NCBI GenBank assembly: GCA_944390045.1
Contig: CALXOO010000009.1
Location: 1-63,847, forward strand
Direction: 5' to 3'
From: an uncultured Spirochaetales bacterium
GTDB lineage: Bacteria; Spirochaetota; Spirochaetia; Sphaerochaetales; Sphaerochaetaceae
DNA: 63,847 nucleotides
A program made the translations under genes and the position numbers. Under the pieces are notes generated by a model. It was given only the letters and a program-made list of their open reading frames with translations. It was not told where the DNA came from and did no database searches. Positions 17,349-25,196 of the stretch are shown here, in pieces; the stretch's first letter is position 1; each line of letters opens with the position of its first letter.

Positions 17349-17377
17349 TAGACTTTTGGGCTCTTTTACGCTATATT
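17349..17377 (+). promoter_or_regulatory. Candidate promoter of the barrel gene (leaderless geometry)
   Basis: TAGACT (17349-17354), a 17-bp spacer and TATATT (17372-17377) are followed after 7 nt by ATG 17385. No Shine-Dalgarno fits in that space. The geometry is the mirror image of the divergent folD promoter. Confidence 0.55.
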
Positions 17378-17384
17378 CAACTTT

Positions 17385-17993
17385 ATGAAAAAGATCATCA
17401 AGCGCATCAGCCTGACTCTGCTTCTTTGCACTCTGCTGGCCGCACAGGCATTCTCGGCCACCTGGTATGACAATGGAAGCCAGAGGTTCACGATAACGGC
17501 AGGCCCGACGATCCCCACCTCACTTACACTGCTCTCAAGCGGTGAGACCTTCACCGGATGGGAAGAGGGAGACATCGGGCTGACTCCTGTTGGCGGCTTC
17601 GGCTCAATCGCCTATCAGGTCTTCCTCAATCCCTATCTCGCCCTCGGCGGAGAGATCGGATACGCGTTCAACTACAATGTGGACGGTACGCTGCTGACCA
17701 ACGTGCCCATGCTGTTCAAGCTGACAGTCATGCCGCTTCAGGGCAGAGTCGAGATTCCTCTTTCCTTCGGACTCGGCTTCTCATACATGTCGATCTCTGA
17801 CGGCGGAGCATACCTGCCCTTCTTCGCCTCATTCGAGACAGGCATCGACTACTACTTCACTGACAACTGGGGCATCGGACTGAAATGCGGGATCTGGGTG
17901 ATTCCTGAAATCTACTTCGAGTCCAGCCGCTTCAGCCAGAATTCGCTGCTGACAATGGTCCCGATAACGCTCAGCGTCACATACAGACAGTAG
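17385..17993 (+). CDS. Predicted small outer-membrane beta-barrel protein
   Basis: The 202-residue product has a clear signal peptide (KKIIKR, then a hydrophobic core, cleavage likely after AFSA at 25). The mature part alternates aromatic/aliphatic strands with Gly-rich turns: GGFGSIAYQVFLNPYLALGGEIGYAFNY, then FGLGFSYMS and WGIGLKCGIW. It ends in an aromatic-containing strand (ITLSVTYRQ). About eight strands would fit an OmpW/OmpA-like barrel, a type found in treponemes. It is followed 10 bp later by a lipoprotein gene, so the two probably form one transcript ending at the 19078 hairpin. The family is inferred from pattern only. Confidence 0.7.
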   Translation: MKKIIKRISLTLLLCTLLAAQAFSATWYDNGSQRFTITAGPTIPTSLTLLSSGETFTGWEEGDIGLTPVGGFGSIAYQVFLNPYLALGGEIGYAFNYNVDGTLLTNVPMLFKLTVMPLQGRVEIPLSFGLGFSYMSISDGGAYLPFFASFETGIDYYFTDNWGIGLKCGIWVIPEIYFESSRFSQNSLLTMVPITLSVTYRQ

Positions 17994-18003
17994 GAGGCCG
18001 GAA

Positions 18004-19056
18004 ATGAAAAGAACAGCAATGATACTGATTGCCGCACTGGCCCTTCTTGCAAGCTCATGCAATCTTGACAATGCGGGAATACTATACCGCGGACCGGACC
18101 GCACAATATCCGACAACATGAACAGGAACTATATCGGCCAGAGTGCTGGCAGCCTCTTCATCACGACCGAGAACGGACTTGAGCGCATTGATCTGAACAG
18201 CAGCTCATTCACATCCACACTGATTCTCGAGGACCCGGTCTTTGACGTCTACCTGCAGGACCGCGCCGTGCTCGATGACAGCGGCTACATCATCTACCTC
18301 GATGACAATGATCCTGAGAAGACTTCCCAGCAGTTCTATCTGATTAATGTCAATGACCTGAGCAATGTCAGGATGAAGGCTGTCGACAGCTTCGCGGCAG
18401 ACAAGGTCTTCGTCGATGCCTTCACGGCAGACTCGGTGAATTATTTCATCGCGAAGGACGGAACCGTCTATTCTGTCACTACTGACGGTGAGACAGTCAC
18501 TGGAAATGTGGATGCGGGACAAGCTGGCACGCTGTACAGCAACATCGGCGGTCTGAGGATCTTCGCCGAATACGACTATGATAAAGACAGTGACAAAATC
18601 ACGAACGTCAGCTTCGATTATCTGGGTAAGTCACTGAATTTCCCTGATGACTACAAAGATACTGACCTCGCAGTCCAGATCAGATCCGTCTGGACAGAGG
18701 GTACGGAACTCTATGTCATCACAAACGACACTGACTACTTCCACCTCTTCATGGGCAGCACAGAGGGAGGAGATCTGACCCATGTCAGCCTCATCAGCGG
18801 AATATACAGGAGGCCCTTCCCCTGCACGAAGATTGGTGACAACATCGTCTTCCTGCACTGGAACGGAAGCTCATCCACTTCAAGACTTGTCACAATGCCG
18901 CTTGATGGCAGCGATCCGTCATACAGTACGACTTCAAACGGAATCGAAGCCGAGGTCTTCTTCACGCACAATGGAAGCAATTACATGCTCTCCAAAGACC
19001 ACGGCATGTTCCAGATCATCCAGGCGGACAGCGGCTACAGCCTGCAGTCAGTCTGA
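18004..19056 (+). CDS. Conserved lipoprotein, possibly beta-propeller, function unknown
   Basis: The 350-residue product has a lipoprotein signal peptide with lipobox LASSC (lipidated Cys at 19). The rest is rich in short beta strands with repeated blocks resembling blades (for example SLFITTENGLERIDL, SGYIIYLDDND, NYFIAKDGTVYSVTTDG, SNYMLSKDHGMFQII). This suggests a DUF5050/propeller-like fold, but no blade motif is strict enough for a firm call. SD GGAGG precedes the ATG. It is paired with the predicted barrel protein 10 bp upstream, and a shared envelope role is possible. I do not recognise a named family. Confidence 0.7.
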   Translation: MKRTAMILIAALALLASSCNLDNAGILYRGPDRTISDNMNRNYIGQSAGSLFITTENGLERIDLNSSSFTSTLILEDPVFDVYLQDRAVLDDSGYIIYLDDNDPEKTSQQFYLINVNDLSNVRMKAVDSFAADKVFVDAFTADSVNYFIAKDGTVYSVTTDGETVTGNVDAGQAGTLYSNIGGLRIFAEYDYDKDSDKITNVSFDYLGKSLNFPDDYKDTDLAVQIRSVWTEGTELYVITNDTDYFHLFMGSTEGGDLTHVSLISGIYRRPFPCTKIGDNIVFLHWNGSSSTSRLVTMPLDGSDPSYSTTSNGIEAEVFFTHNGSNYMLSKDHGMFQIIQADSGYSLQSV

Positions 19057-19077
19057 TAGGCTTCACTGTCACTCTTG

Positions 19078-19105
19078 CGGGACCGTCTCTGGCGGTCCCG
19101 TTTCT
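19078..19105 (+). terminator. Rho-independent terminator after the lipoprotein gene
   Basis: Perfect 8-bp stem CGGGACCG (19078-19085) / CGGTCCCG (19093-19100) with a 7-nt loop, followed by TTTCT. Confidence 0.85.
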
Positions 19106-19124
19106 GTCTGCGGGTGCGCAAAGG

Positions 19125-19147
19125 AAAAGCCCGGGTCGCGCCCGGGC
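19125..19147 (-). terminator. Terminator of the phosphoribosyltransferase gene
   Basis: Read on the minus strand, GCCCGGG-CGCGA-CCCGGGC (19147-19129) is followed by TTTT (19128-19125) and further T-rich sequence. It faces the plus-strand lipoprotein terminator 20 bp away. Confidence 0.75.
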
Positions 19148-19184
19148 CTTCCGTCATGGTGTAATGATGTCTATTCCGGGGACA

Positions 19185-19802
19185 CTAGTCCTCAAGAATC
19201 GTGTGGAGGATAGTCCTGACCTCACTGTCGCTGTAGACCTCGTCGACCTCATCATGAGTCAGTCCTATGAACTCATGACAGGTATAGTGGATCCACCTCT
19301 CGTCCTCAGGCTTCTCAAGGACATGCTTCCTGCACCAGTAGTCAGGCTGTATCGGCAGCGGATCCTCATGCTTGAACAGAGGGATCTTGTAGTCATAGAC
19401 TGCCACCTTGATGTCCTCACGGGGAATGCCGCAGTTCATCACGGTTCCGACCAGAGCGTTGACAGTCATGCCTGTGTCGAAGATATCGTCAACAATCAGC
19501 ACTTTCTGGCCCTTCCTGAGATTTTTCGGGGACCAGGTCCAGCCATCAATGTCCACATGTCCGGCATGATCCTTCACCAGGTTGTAGCTTCTGGCGACGA
19601 CCGCGGCATAGAAGACTGGCGTCTTGCCTTCCTTGAGCGCTATGAGCTTGTAGAACTCGCTCATGACATTCGCCATATATGCACCGCCGCGCAGTGAGTC
19701 ATAGATCACATCGGGAACGAAATGATCCTCCGTGTACATCCTGTACACGAGTTTCAGTGCCGCATCCCTGATCATGTCGCAGGTAATGAATTCTTTGGAC
19801 AT
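19185..19802 (-). CDS. Purine phosphoribosyltransferase (xanthine/hypoxanthine type)
   Basis: The 205-residue product has the type I PRTase fold. Its PRPP-binding loop VLIVDDIFDTGMT is at about 101-113, and SLRGGAYMA binds pyrophosphate near the N-terminus. It should convert a 6-oxopurine base and PRPP to the nucleotide in purine salvage. The hood region (PDYWCRKHVLEKPEDERWIHY) resembles the long archaeal/bacterial Hpt/XPRT-like group, so the base specificity (xanthine, guanine or hypoxanthine) is not settled. SD CAGGAG lies 6 nt before ATG 19802. It is transcribed alone, with its own terminator. Confidence 0.85.
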   Translation of the reverse strand: MSKEFITCDMIRDAALKLVYRMYTEDHFVPDVIYDSLRGGAYMANVMSEFYKLIALKEGKTPVFYAAVVARSYNLVKDHAGHVDIDGWTWSPKNLRKGQKVLIVDDIFDTGMTVNALVGTVMNCGIPREDIKVAVYDYKIPLFKHEDPLPIQPDYWCRKHVLEKPEDERWIHYTCHEFIGLTHDEVDEVYSDSEVRTILHTILED

Positions 19803-19871
19803 CTGTTTCTCCTGGGTTCAATTCTAAGGCCGCTTTCACCGTTAATGCAACAGGAATGGTAAGGAAATGCG

Positions 19872-21224
19872 TCAGACGGAGGCATTTGTGAGCCGTCTGA
19901 ACACGACAAGCCTCATGGCTGTGTATGTCGCAAGTCCGCCAAGCACATTGCTGATCGGCTCGGCCAGCACCACCCCGTCAACACCAGTGAAGTACGGCAG
20001 GATTATCGTCAGCGGAACAACGATTATGACCTTTCTGAAGAGCGAGAAGAAGACAGCCTGTCTGGCGTAGCCCAGAGCCACGAAGGTCTGCTGTCCTGTC
20101 ATATGAAGGCTCATGAAGATAAAGCCGAAGAAGTAGACCTGAAGCGCGTGATGAGTTGCTGAGGCCAGAATCTGGTCTGTCGTGAAGAGGCCGATGAAGG
20201 GATCAGGGAAGATATAGATGAGGGCCCAGATTATTCCTGAATAGACAAGCATCATCCACAGCAGGATATTGCTTGCCTTCATCACCCGCTTTCCGTCTCC
20301 GTGGCCGTAATTGTAGCTCATCACCGGGCTGGCCCCTCCGGAGAAACCATTGATCGGAGTCGAGAAGATCTCACGGATCGAGTTGAGGATGGTCATGACA
20401 CCGACATACAGGTCCCCGCCCCAGATCGAGGCACACTTGTTGCACACGAGCTGGACAATGGAGTTTGTCGCTCCCATCGTGAAACCGCTGGTGCCGAGGA
20501 AGAGGATCTTGAGGCAGCGCGGCCTCTCCAGTGCAGTGAAACGGAGTCTGATGGGAAGGCTCCTGCGCCTGAGAAAACAGACTATGAAGACAGCGCTGAG
20601 CACCTGGCTGATGACAGTGGCGACCGCCGCACCCCTGACACCCATGTCCAGCAGAAAGATGAAAACAGGATCAAGCACGATGTTTGAGACGGCTCCGATC
20701 ATTGTTCCCACCATGCCGATGGAAGAGTAACCAAGCGCGTTGACAAAGGGAGTGAGCGTAAGGGTCAGCAACACGGGCACTGTTCCCAGGACATAGACTG
20801 TCAGATAGTCCCTGGCATAGCCGAAGGTCTGCCCGCTTGCTCCGAAAAGGTAGAGCACAGGCTCACAGAAGACAAGCACGGCTGCCGAGATGACAAATGC
20901 GACAATCACTGTCAGGGTGAATGAGGTGCCGAGTATCCGCTCCGCCTCCTCTGTGTTATCACGCCCGAGCTCGATTGCACAAAGCGGACCGCCGCCGTTT
21001 GAGCCCAGCAGCCTGGCAAAGGCTGAGATCAGGGAGATGACAGGCAGGCAGAGTCCGACTCCGGTAAGGGCCATCGCCCCTATTCCCGCGATATGCGCGA
21101 TATAGATGCGGTCCACCTGGCTGTAGAGCAGATTGACAAGCTCTGCAACGATGAGCGGAAGGGATGAGGAGAGTATGGAACGTGAAACGCTCTGTCTGGA
21201 AAAATCTGTCTGGTGTAGTCTCAT
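19872..21224 (-). CDS. MATE-family multidrug/Na+ antiporter
   Basis: The 450-residue product has twelve predicted membrane helices in two six-helix halves. The N-terminal sequence LPLIVAELVNLLYSQVDRIYIAHIAGIGAMALTGVGL is the typical MATE helix 1-2 region of the DinF/NorM-like group. It would export cationic compounds or metabolites using a cation gradient. SD CGGAGG lies 4 nt before the ATG. It is downstream of map but separated from it by a terminator, so it is its own unit. A second, clearly different MATE protein occurs at 46355. The substrate is unknown. Confidence 0.9.
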   Translation of the reverse strand: MRLHQTDFSRQSVSRSILSSSLPLIVAELVNLLYSQVDRIYIAHIAGIGAMALTGVGLCLPVISLISAFARLLGSNGGGPLCAIELGRDNTEEAERILGTSFTLTVIVAFVISAAVLVFCEPVLYLFGASGQTFGYARDYLTVYVLGTVPVLLTLTLTPFVNALGYSSIGMVGTMIGAVSNIVLDPVFIFLLDMGVRGAAVATVISQVLSAVFIVCFLRRRSLPIRLRFTALERPRCLKILFLGTSGFTMGATNSIVQLVCNKCASIWGGDLYVGVMTILNSIREIFSTPINGFSGGASPVMSYNYGHGDGKRVMKASNILLWMMLVYSGIIWALIYIFPDPFIGLFTTDQILASATHHALQVYFFGFIFMSLHMTGQQTFVALGYARQAVFFSLFRKVIIVVPLTIILPYFTGVDGVVLAEPISNVLGGLATYTAMRLVVFRRLTNASV

Positions 21225-21272
21225 CCTGCCTCCGTGAAGACTGTTTTACACCAAAGAGGCAGGAAAATGGAA

Positions 21273-21300
21273 GGGAGCCATTGCACAATCCGCGGCTCCC
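21273..21300 (-). terminator. Terminator downstream of map
   Basis: Minus-strand stem GGGAGCC (21300-21294) / GGCTCCC (21279-21273) with a 14-nt loop, followed by TTCCATTTTCC. It closes the gap-to-map gene run. Confidence 0.7.
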
Positions 21301-21306
21301 TCATAT

Positions 21307-22065
21307 TCAGATCTCTGTAAGGATCTCGACACCGTCCTCAGTGATGGCGATCGTATGCTCCCAGTGGCAGGCAGGCTTCCCGTCGGCCGTCTTCACCGTC
21401 CAGCCGTCCCTCATGTTCCTGATCTTCCAGGTTCCCATATTGACCATTGGCTCCACCGCAAGCACCATGCCGGGCTTGAGACGCGGATTCGGGATCATGG
21501 GAGAGAGGAAATTAGGAACCTCCGGGTCCTCGTGCACATCATATCCTACGCCATGACCTGTGTAGTCCCTGACAACGCCGTAGCCGTTCTCAGTCGACGC
21601 ATGCCGGAAAACGGCGGAAGCGATGTCGCTGATCCGGGCGTTCTTCTTCCTGGCTCCCTCTATTCCAAGGTAGAGGCTCTCTCTTGTGACTACATTCAGC
21701 TTGTGGACCTCAGGGCTGACCTGCCCCACCTCATAGGTCCTGGTGGAATCAGAGACATAGCCGTCCAGGGTGACGCAGATGTCAACAGAGATGATGTCCC
21801 CCTCGTTGAGAATCTTCTTCCTGTCGGGAATTCCATGGATGACCACCTCGTTGACTGAGGTGCAGGTCGCATTCGGATAGCCGCAGTACCCCAGACAGCT
21901 CGGAATCCCGTGATGTGCCGTGATGAACTCATGGGCTATTCTGTCAATGTCCCAGGTGCTGATCCCGGGCCTGATGACTTCCTCCAGCGAGAGAAGGCAC
22001 TCAGCAAGCACCTTCCCGCTTTTCCTGATCTTCTGGATTTCCTTCGGACTCTTGAGAGTGATCAT
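21307..22065 (-). CDS. map: Methionine aminopeptidase type I
   Basis: Removes the initiator Met from nascent proteins. The product is 252 residues. All metal ligands are present: D95, D106, H171, E205 and E236, with the substrate His H78. Compared with E. coli Map there is no N-terminal SH3 or zinc extension. It overlaps nusB by 4 bp and is followed by a terminator. Confidence 0.97.
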   Translation of the reverse strand: MITLKSPKEIQKIRKSGKVLAECLLSLEEVIRPGISTWDIDRIAHEFITAHHGIPSCLGYCGYPNATCTSVNEVVIHGIPDRKKILNEGDIISVDICVTLDGYVSDSTRTYEVGQVSPEVHKLNVVTRESLYLGIEGARKKNARISDIASAVFRHASTENGYGVVRDYTGHGVGYDVHEDPEVPNFLSPMIPNPRLKPGMVLAVEPMVNMGTWKIRNMRDGWTVKTADGKPACHWEHTIAITEDGVEILTEI

Positions 22066-22502
22066 TGTCCAATCTTCTCCTTCCTGAGTGCATCGAGCAG
22101 TCCGTTGATGAACTTGTATGTCACATCGTTGCTCAGCTCCTGTGAGAGCTTCACTGCCTCGTCAATCACTATCGAGGGATGAACGTCCCTGGCCCAGAGC
22201 ATAGAAAAGACCGAGATGCGCAGGATGTTCCTGTCGACCAGGTTGATCCTCTCCAGCGGTCTGTTGATCGAGAAGTGCGAGATGCACTCATCGATCTCTC
22301 CTCTGTGGTCAAGCACGCCCTGCACGAGAAAGCGCGTATAGAAGGTCGTCTCCTCGCTCAGTGCGGCCATCTCCTCATCACTCTTGCCGGGAAAGACTGA
22401 AAGATCAGCGCCCTCATCGAGCGTATTGTTGAAATCCAGGGCGTAGAGGGTCTCGACAGCGAGTACCCTCGCCTCATGTTTTGCCTGATACTTCTCACTC
22501 AT
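22062..22502 (-). CDS. nusB: Transcription antitermination factor NusB
   Basis: The 146-residue all-helical RNA-binding protein acts with NusE/S10 in rRNA antitermination. Visible family features are HEARVLAVETLYALDF at the start, the central NRPLERINLVDRNILRISVFSML, and PSIVIDEAVKLSQELSNDVTYKFINGLLDAL at the C-terminus. It lies one base after the SurA-like gene and overlaps map by 4 bp. Confidence 0.94.
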   Translation of the reverse strand: MSEKYQAKHEARVLAVETLYALDFNNTLDEGADLSVFPGKSDEEMAALSEETTFYTRFLVQGVLDHRGEIDECISHFSINRPLERINLVDRNILRISVFSMLWARDVHPSIVIDEAVKLSQELSNDVTYKFINGLLDALRKEKIGQ

Positions 22503-22503
22503 A

Positions 22504-23529
22504 CTAGTTCGTGTAAAGGACTCTGATCCTGGCCTCAGACCTGAGGGACTCGACCATTGAGTTCAGCTGCTCATTCATCGCAGTCTGCATGTTGGCATTG
22601 GTCAGATACTCCGTGATGTAGTCGCGCACAGTGTAATCGACATCAGGCTGAATCCTGTCGTCAATGCCAAGCAGTCTGGCATCATTGTGCACTGAGACAC
22701 GGACAATGTGGTAGCCGGTATTGGACTCGATCACATCGCTGGTCGCACCAAGCGGAAGAGACAGGACAGTATCGACAAAGGCATCTCCCCAGGTCTGGCG
22801 CACGACAGTGTTGTCGCTGGCAAGCCATCCCATCAGTCCGCCCTCAGCCTTGCTGGCCTCGTCTTCTGTGTACTGGTTGACTGCGGCCTCAAAGGTGATC
22901 ACACCGTTCTGGATGTCAGAGGCGACCTGCGTCATCGTGGCAAGTTTCTCCGCATCGGCTGTACTGTCTCCTGTCTTCTGCATGTAGATCTGCGAGAAGC
23001 GCACGTTCTCGGCCTGTGTGAAGCCGGTCGCGTTTCTCCTGTAGAAGTTCTCCACCTCCTGAGTCGTTGGAGCATAGTTTCCGCTCTGGAGCTGGTCTCC
23101 CCTCTCCTGCATCAGATAGGTCTGGAGAATGTACTGGTTGCCCAGCGCCTCCTTATAGGCGTCGACGCTGCCGTAGGACTGGTTGACGATCTGCTCGAAC
23201 TGCTGGTCAGTCAGGCTCTGGCCTACCTGCTGCTCATATGCCCGCTTCTGCTGGCTGTAGAGCGCATCGCGCTGGGTGTCATTGACTGTGATTCCGGCCC
23301 TCTCCGCACCCTGGAGGAAGACCTCATCATTGATCATGATGTTCAGGACCTGCAGTGCCTGGTCCTCAGTCGCACCAAGCGTCTGCATCTGGCTGGCAAG
23401 ATCAGCATTAGTGATGACAGTGTTGCGGATGAGATTTACCGTCGCGGCCGCATTGTTGTTGTTCGGAACCGCGAAGACTGACGCCACCAGAGTGGCCATT
23501 ACAAGAAGAGTTGCTGCAAATTTCCTCAT
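22504..23529 (-). CDS. Periplasmic SurA-like peptidyl-prolyl isomerase/chaperone
   Basis: The 341-residue product has a signal peptide (MRKFAATLLVMATLVASVFA), an N-terminal SurA-N-like helical chaperone region (about 25-175), and a parvulin PPIC domain at about 180-290, with QAENVRFSQIYMQ near its start and TGYHIVRV near its end. It probably helps fold outer-membrane proteins, which fits the LptD, TamB and barrel genes in this window. ATG 23529 is used because the signal peptide starts there and GAAAGGAA lies upstream. The longer frame overlaps the flavodoxin gene. Confidence 0.87.
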   Translation of the reverse strand: MRKFAATLLVMATLVASVFAVPNNNNAAATVNLIRNTVITNADLASQMQTLGATEDQALQVLNIMINDEVFLQGAERAGITVNDTQRDALYSQQKRAYEQQVGQSLTDQQFEQIVNQSYGSVDAYKEALGNQYILQTYLMQERGDQLQSGNYAPTTQEVENFYRRNATGFTQAENVRFSQIYMQKTGDSTADAEKLATMTQVASDIQNGVITFEAAVNQYTEDEASKAEGGLMGWLASDNTVVRQTWGDAFVDTVLSLPLGATSDVIESNTGYHIVRVSVHNDARLLGIDDRIQPDVDYTVRDYITEYLTNANMQTAMNEQLNSMVESLRSEARIRVLYTN

Positions 23530-23533
23530 TGGA

Positions 23534-23959
23534 TTACAAATTCCTTTCAACATTAAGTCTCTTGCCAAGGGCAAGGGCTGAATCAGGCTTCTTGAGGATG
23601 TCGCTGTATTTCAGATACATCCCCTCACCTTCCATCACCTTCATGAGCAAAGATAATGTTTTCTGGCTCCTTAGACCACCCTTGGTCACAAAGGCCAGGC
23701 ATCTTTTGCCGCTGACCTGGCCGGCCCGGGAGAGAAAGGTCCTGACGATATCAGGGATCTTTCCTCCGAAGGCTGTAGTGGCGACCGTGCCTACGATGAT
23801 GTAGTCATAATAGGAGAGCTTCCTGTCACTGTCCGTGTACATGTTGAAGATGTCGACACTGTGCCCCTGTCCCTCAAGACCACGGGCAAACTCCTTGCAG
23901 TAGGCCTCAGGAGACCTGTCTTCCCTTCCCTTTCCCGCATAGACGCAGCATACCTGCAT
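23534..23959 (-). CDS. Flavodoxin-like protein
   Basis: The 141-residue product has an alpha/beta flavodoxin fold: an initial strand VCCVYAGKGR, a central YYDYIIVGTVATTAFGGKIPDIVRTFL, and RCLAFVTKGGLRSQKTLSLLMKVM. The FMN phosphate loop (T/S-x-T-G-x-T) is not well conserved: AGKGREDRS stands in its place. It may therefore bind flavin weakly or be a flavodoxin/NAD(P)H reductase relative. ATG 23959 was chosen for its GGAG site 8 nt upstream. It lies between secG and the SurA-like gene. Its redox partner is unknown. Confidence 0.72.
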   Translation of the reverse strand: MQVCCVYAGKGREDRSPEAYCKEFARGLEGQGHSVDIFNMYTDSDRKLSYYDYIIVGTVATTAFGGKIPDIVRTFLSRAGQVSGKRCLAFVTKGGLRSQKTLSLLMKVMEGEGMYLKYSDILKKPDSALALGKRLNVERNL

Positions 23960-23983
23960 AAAACACACTCCTTTTTTAGACAC

Positions 23984-24008
23984 AAAGGCCGACCCGCGAA
24001 GAGTCGGC
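23984..24008 (-). terminator. Possible (partial) terminator after secG
   Basis: Minus-strand stem GCCGAC (24008-24003) / GTCGGC (23993-23988) followed by only a short T stretch (CTTTGT). It lies immediately upstream of the flavodoxin ribosome site and may attenuate rather than end transcription. Confidence 0.45.
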
Positions 24009-24030
24009 TCTCTGGTAATGCACTACTCTG

Positions 24031-24360
24031 TCACTGGCTGACAGCATCACTTCCTGTGGAGGAAGCGGAATACCAGTCACTGCTCTGCTGTACCGCAGCG
24101 GCGGTGTCAAGCAGGGAGGTGGAGGCATTCGACTTCGTTGAGATTCCGACCAGCAGGGCCAGAACCACGAAGGCAACAGCCATGATCGCCGTGATCTTGG
24201 TGAGGAATCTTGAGGATCCGGCTCCGAATGTGGACTCGGAGGATCCGCCGAAGATGCCGCCAAGGCCCTGGGAATTCTCATCCTGAACGGCGACGAGGAA
24301 GATCAGCACAAGAGCGCTGATGACAAAGAGGACAAGCAGAATAATGCTCAAAACACCCAT
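24031..24360 (-). CDS. secG: Preprotein translocase subunit SecG
   Basis: The 109-residue product has two membrane helices (about 3-24 and 55-76) separated by the conserved polar loop QDENSQGLGGIFGGSSESTFG. A Ser/Ala-rich hydrophilic tail extends about 30 residues past helix 2. It is an auxiliary subunit of SecYEG. Placement directly after tpiA is a common bacterial gene order. Confidence 0.93.
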   Translation of the reverse strand: MGVLSIILLVLFVISALVLIFLVAVQDENSQGLGGIFGGSSESTFGAGSSRFLTKITAIMAVAFVVLALLVGISTKSNASTSLLDTAAAVQQSSDWYSASSTGSDAVSQ

Positions 24361-24375
24361 ATCAAATACTCCGTC

Positions 24376-25134
24376 TTACTTGTTGAACGTTATGATGGGC
24401 AGGAACTTCTCAACGGAGAGGGAGGCACCACCTACCAGGGCTCCATCAATATTTTCCTTTGCCATCAATGCCTTTACATTGGAGGCATTAACAGAACCAC
24501 CATACTGTATAATCAGGTTTTGCGCAATATCGGATGAGTACATTTCAGCAATCCTGCCGCGGATGAAGGCATGTGCGCTGTCCGCGTCCTCAGGAGTGGC
24601 CGTCTTTCCGGTTCCAATGGCCCAGACCGGCTCGTATGCGATCGTGATGCGGGCCATGTCAGAAGCCTTGACGTCCTTCAGGTCGCCCTCAAGCTGACTG
24701 GAAAGGACAGCCTCAAGCCTGCCTGACTCCCTCTCCTCAAGAGTCTCGCCGACACAGAGCACTACATCCATGCCCTCCTCGATTGCCAGCAGGACCTTCC
24801 TGTTGATGAACTCATCGCTCTCACCGTAATAGCTTCTTCTCTCACTGTGGCCGAGGATGACAGTGTTCACACCGAGATCCTTGAGCATCTCCGGTGACAC
24901 CTCACCTGTATATGCTCCGCTCTTGTGGTCATTCATGTTCTGTGCGGCAACGATGATGCCTGTGCCCTTGACAGCCTCAAGCACTGCGGGAATCGTGACG
25001 AAGGGAGGAGCGATCATCATCTTGACATCGCATCCGGCCTCCTTTGCGGCCCTGGCCAGATCAGATGCGAAAGCAGCTCCGGCGGAAGGCGTCATGTTCA
25101 TCTTCCAGTTGCCTGCGATATATGGTTTTCTCAT
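24376..25134 (-). CDS. tpiA: Triosephosphate isomerase
   Basis: Interconverts DHAP and glyceraldehyde-3-phosphate in glycolysis. The product is 252 residues. Active-site residues are visible: N9 and K11 in GNWKMN, the His in ILGHSERR and the Glu in AYEPVWAIGTG, then the phosphate-binding YGGSVN and GALVGGASL near the C-terminus. It is third in gap-pgk-tpiA-secG, after an intercistronic hairpin. Confidence 0.98.
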   Translation of the reverse strand: MRKPYIAGNWKMNMTPSAGAAFASDLARAAKEAGCDVKMMIAPPFVTIPAVLEAVKGTGIIVAAQNMNDHKSGAYTGEVSPEMLKDLGVNTVILGHSERRSYYGESDEFINRKVLLAIEEGMDVVLCVGETLEERESGRLEAVLSSQLEGDLKDVKASDMARITIAYEPVWAIGTGKTATPEDADSAHAFIRGRIAEMYSSDIAQNLIIQYGGSVNASNVKALMAKENIDGALVGGASLSVEKFLPIITFNK

Positions 25135-25150
25135 TTCTTCACCTCAAAGA

Positions 25151-25179
25151 TATGGCAGGAGGACAGCCCCCCTGCCATT
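25151..25179 (-). repeat. Intercistronic stem-loop between pgk and tpiA
   Basis: Minus-strand ATGGCAGG...CCTGCCAT forms a long G/C-rich stem with no T-run after it, so it is not an obvious terminator. Such structures often mark processing or stabilise upstream mRNA. The function here is inferred. Confidence 0.5.
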
Positions 25180-25196
25180 GAAAGTCTGGATCTGTG

